Shown here piece after piece: positions 6,261-7,189 of a DNA stretch of 7,189 nucleotides. The first letter of the stretch is position 1. Each line of letters opens with the position of its first letter. Made by a program: the position numbers and the translations under genes. The notes beneath the pieces are model-generated. The model was not told the DNA's origin. It did not search any database and worked only from the letters and a program-made list of their open reading frames with translations. This DNA is from an uncultured Clostridia bacterium (GTDB lineage: Bacteria > Bacillota > Clostridia > Oscillospirales > Ruminococcaceae): contig CALBGD010000199.1 of assembly GCA_937893735.1 (NCBI GenBank), forward strand, positions 1 through 7,189, given 5' to 3'.

Positions 6261-6799
6261 GCGAATACTTCGACCTATACACCGCCGACAGGCGCCGCCT
6301 TGGCAGAAGAATACAGCGGGGCGCGCCTGTTCCCCACGGGGAATACCACATCGTGGTGCAGATAATGACGGTGAACAGCCGGGGTGAGATACTCCTGACG
6401 CAGCGCGTGCCCGAAAAGACCAGCGGCGGCAGGTGGGAATGCAGCGGCGGCTGCGCCATAAGCGGCGAAACAAGCCGCGAGGCGGCAGTGCGCGAGCTTT
6501 TCGAGGAGACCGGGATACGCGCGAATACCGCCGAGATATCCCTTGAATGGACGCTCACGACCGAGAGTATGCTCCGGGACTTCTACATGGTCCACCGGGA
6601 CATTCCGCTGGAGCGCTTAGTGCTCCAGTCGGCGGAGGTGTGCGCCGCAAAGTGGGTGAGCTTCGACCGCCTGCGCGAGATGGCGATGAGCGGTCAGACA
6701 ACGCGCACCGTCGCAAGATGGCTGGAAAACCGCGGAAGCGACCTGCGCCGAAGGATAGCGGACATCGCTGAATCCGCGCGGCTTGGCAGGGCGCAGTAG
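6257..6799 (+). CDS. Nudix hydrolase
   Basis: A 180-residue Nudix-family hydrolase, which would cleave a nucleoside diphosphate linked to another group, with Mg2+ or Mn2+. The full Nudix box is present at 65-87: G65, E71, then REL (79-81), EE (83-84) and GI (86-87). The preceding text, [18 protein letters not shown] (5-22) and PHGEYHIVV (26-34), resembles the isopentenyl-diphosphate isomerase-like/YfcD branch. That branch is mostly of unknown substrate, so the substrate cannot be assigned. Its ATG overlaps the GH130 stop (ATGA), with GGAGAG (6243-6248) inside the GH130 coding end, so translation is probably coupled. The last 25 residues are Arg/Ala-rich. A link to sugar-nucleotide or sugar-phosphate metabolism follows only from the coupling. 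Confidence 0.92.
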   Translation: MSEYFDLYTADRRRLGRRIQRGAPVPHGEYHIVVQIMTVNSRGEILLTQRVPEKTSGGRWECSGGCAISGETSREAAVRELFEETGIRANTAEISLEWTLTTESMLRDFYMVHRDIPLERLVLQSAEVCAAKWVSFDRLREMAMSGQTTRTVARWLENRGSDLRRRIADIAESARLGRAQ

Positions 6800-6814
6800 A
6801 CCGGAGGTGCTTCT

Positions 6815-7189
6815 ATGAAAATAATCATCGTCGGCGGCGGCAGAGTGGGCTATTACCTCGCGGAATCGCTCCGCAGGGCCGGACACGACACCGTTATAAT
6901 CGAGCAGGACAGGGAGCAGTGCCGCGTCTGCGCGAATCTGCTGGACGTCACCGTGTGCGCCGGGGACGGCACCTCGCAGGAGACCCTGCGCGCCGCGGGA
7001 GCCGATAAGGCTGACGTGGTGGTCGCAGTCATGGGCAGGGACGAAAATAACCTCGTCTGCTGCCAGACCGCGAAAAAGGTGTTCGGCGTGAAAAAGACCG
7101 TCGCCAAGGTGAACGACCCGAAAAACGTCAGCGCTCTGAAAGCGCTCGGCGTGGATACGGTGGTCTCCGCGACCGATTACATCATACAG
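6815..7189 (+). CDS. TrkA-type RCK protein, 3' end outside the window
   Basis: The first 125 codons of a second TrkA/KtrA-family protein; the frame is still open at the window end. It shows GGGRVG (7-12), E30 at the end of strand 2, CAGDGT (48-53), GRDENN (75-80) and KVNDPKN (97-103), all standard for the RCK_N nucleotide-binding domain. Whether it is a short KtrA-like protein of about 220 residues or a long two-RCK TrkA cannot be told. GGAGGT (6803-6808) precedes the ATG at good spacing, and the gene follows the Nudix stop by 15 bases, so it belongs to the GH130-Nudix unit. A potassium channel subunit gene may follow, but that lies outside the window. Confidence 0.9.
   Translation, partial: MKIIIVGGGRVGYYLAESLRRAGHDTVIIEQDREQCRVCANLLDVTVCAGDGTSQETLRAAGADKADVVVAVMGRDENNLVCCQTAKKVFGVKKTVAKVNDPKNVSALKALGVDTVVSATDYIIQ

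Noticed and set aside
5637..6473. 278-residue minus-strand open frame
   Set aside because: Antisense to the GH130 and Nudix genes, with no ribosome site or motif.

Overview
The window is a GC-rich stretch of a bacterial chromosome with ribosome binding sites and sigma-A promoters typical of Gram-positive bacteria. The gene content points to an anaerobic, gut-type Clostridia of the Ruminococcus/Oscillospiraceae kind. The main clues are a GH130 mannosylglucose phosphorylase of the type known from Ruminococcus albus and Bacteroides, a second SecA, small TrkA/Ktr-type RCK proteins, and palindromic G/C-rich intergenic repeats. The lineage is inferred from protein resemblance and style, not from any search.

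Layout. The left two thirds (157-4443) is a tight minus-strand operon, read right to left: a SecA2-like translocase ATPase, then mnmE (tRNA U34 modification GTPase), then a small TrkA-type potassium regulator. The gaps are 7 and 8 bases, and each Shine-Dalgarno overlaps the preceding stop codon. A modular, hairpin-rich repeat lies on each side of this operon. The copy at 4483-4647 has perfect 25-base inverted ends. The copy at 1-151 is cut by the window edge and lies in the opposite orientation. Upstream of the right-hand repeat is an unrecognised 79-residue minus-strand protein (4676-4915).

A compact divergent control region (4916-5072) carries two back-to-back sigma-A promoters whose -35 boxes are only 2 bases apart. 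The minus one is a perfect consensus and drives the small protein, and perhaps the secA2 operon by read-through. The plus one drives a second transcription unit: a GH130 phosphorylase (5073-6260), a Nudix hydrolase overlapping it by 4 bases (6257-6799), and, 15 bases later, a second TrkA-type gene that runs off the window end (6815-7189).

How the genes fit together. The phosphorylase would feed mannan breakdown products into glycolysis. The rest is housekeeping: protein export, tRNA modification, nucleotide-type hydrolysis and potassium control. The potassium theme recurs: two RCK proteins flank the region, and MnmE belongs to a family of K+-activated GTPases. I see no RNA genes, CRISPR array, transposase or phage genes. 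No clearly new system is evident. The least explained parts are the inverted modular repeats, the SecA2-like protein without a visible partner channel, and the small orphan protein with its very strong promoter.
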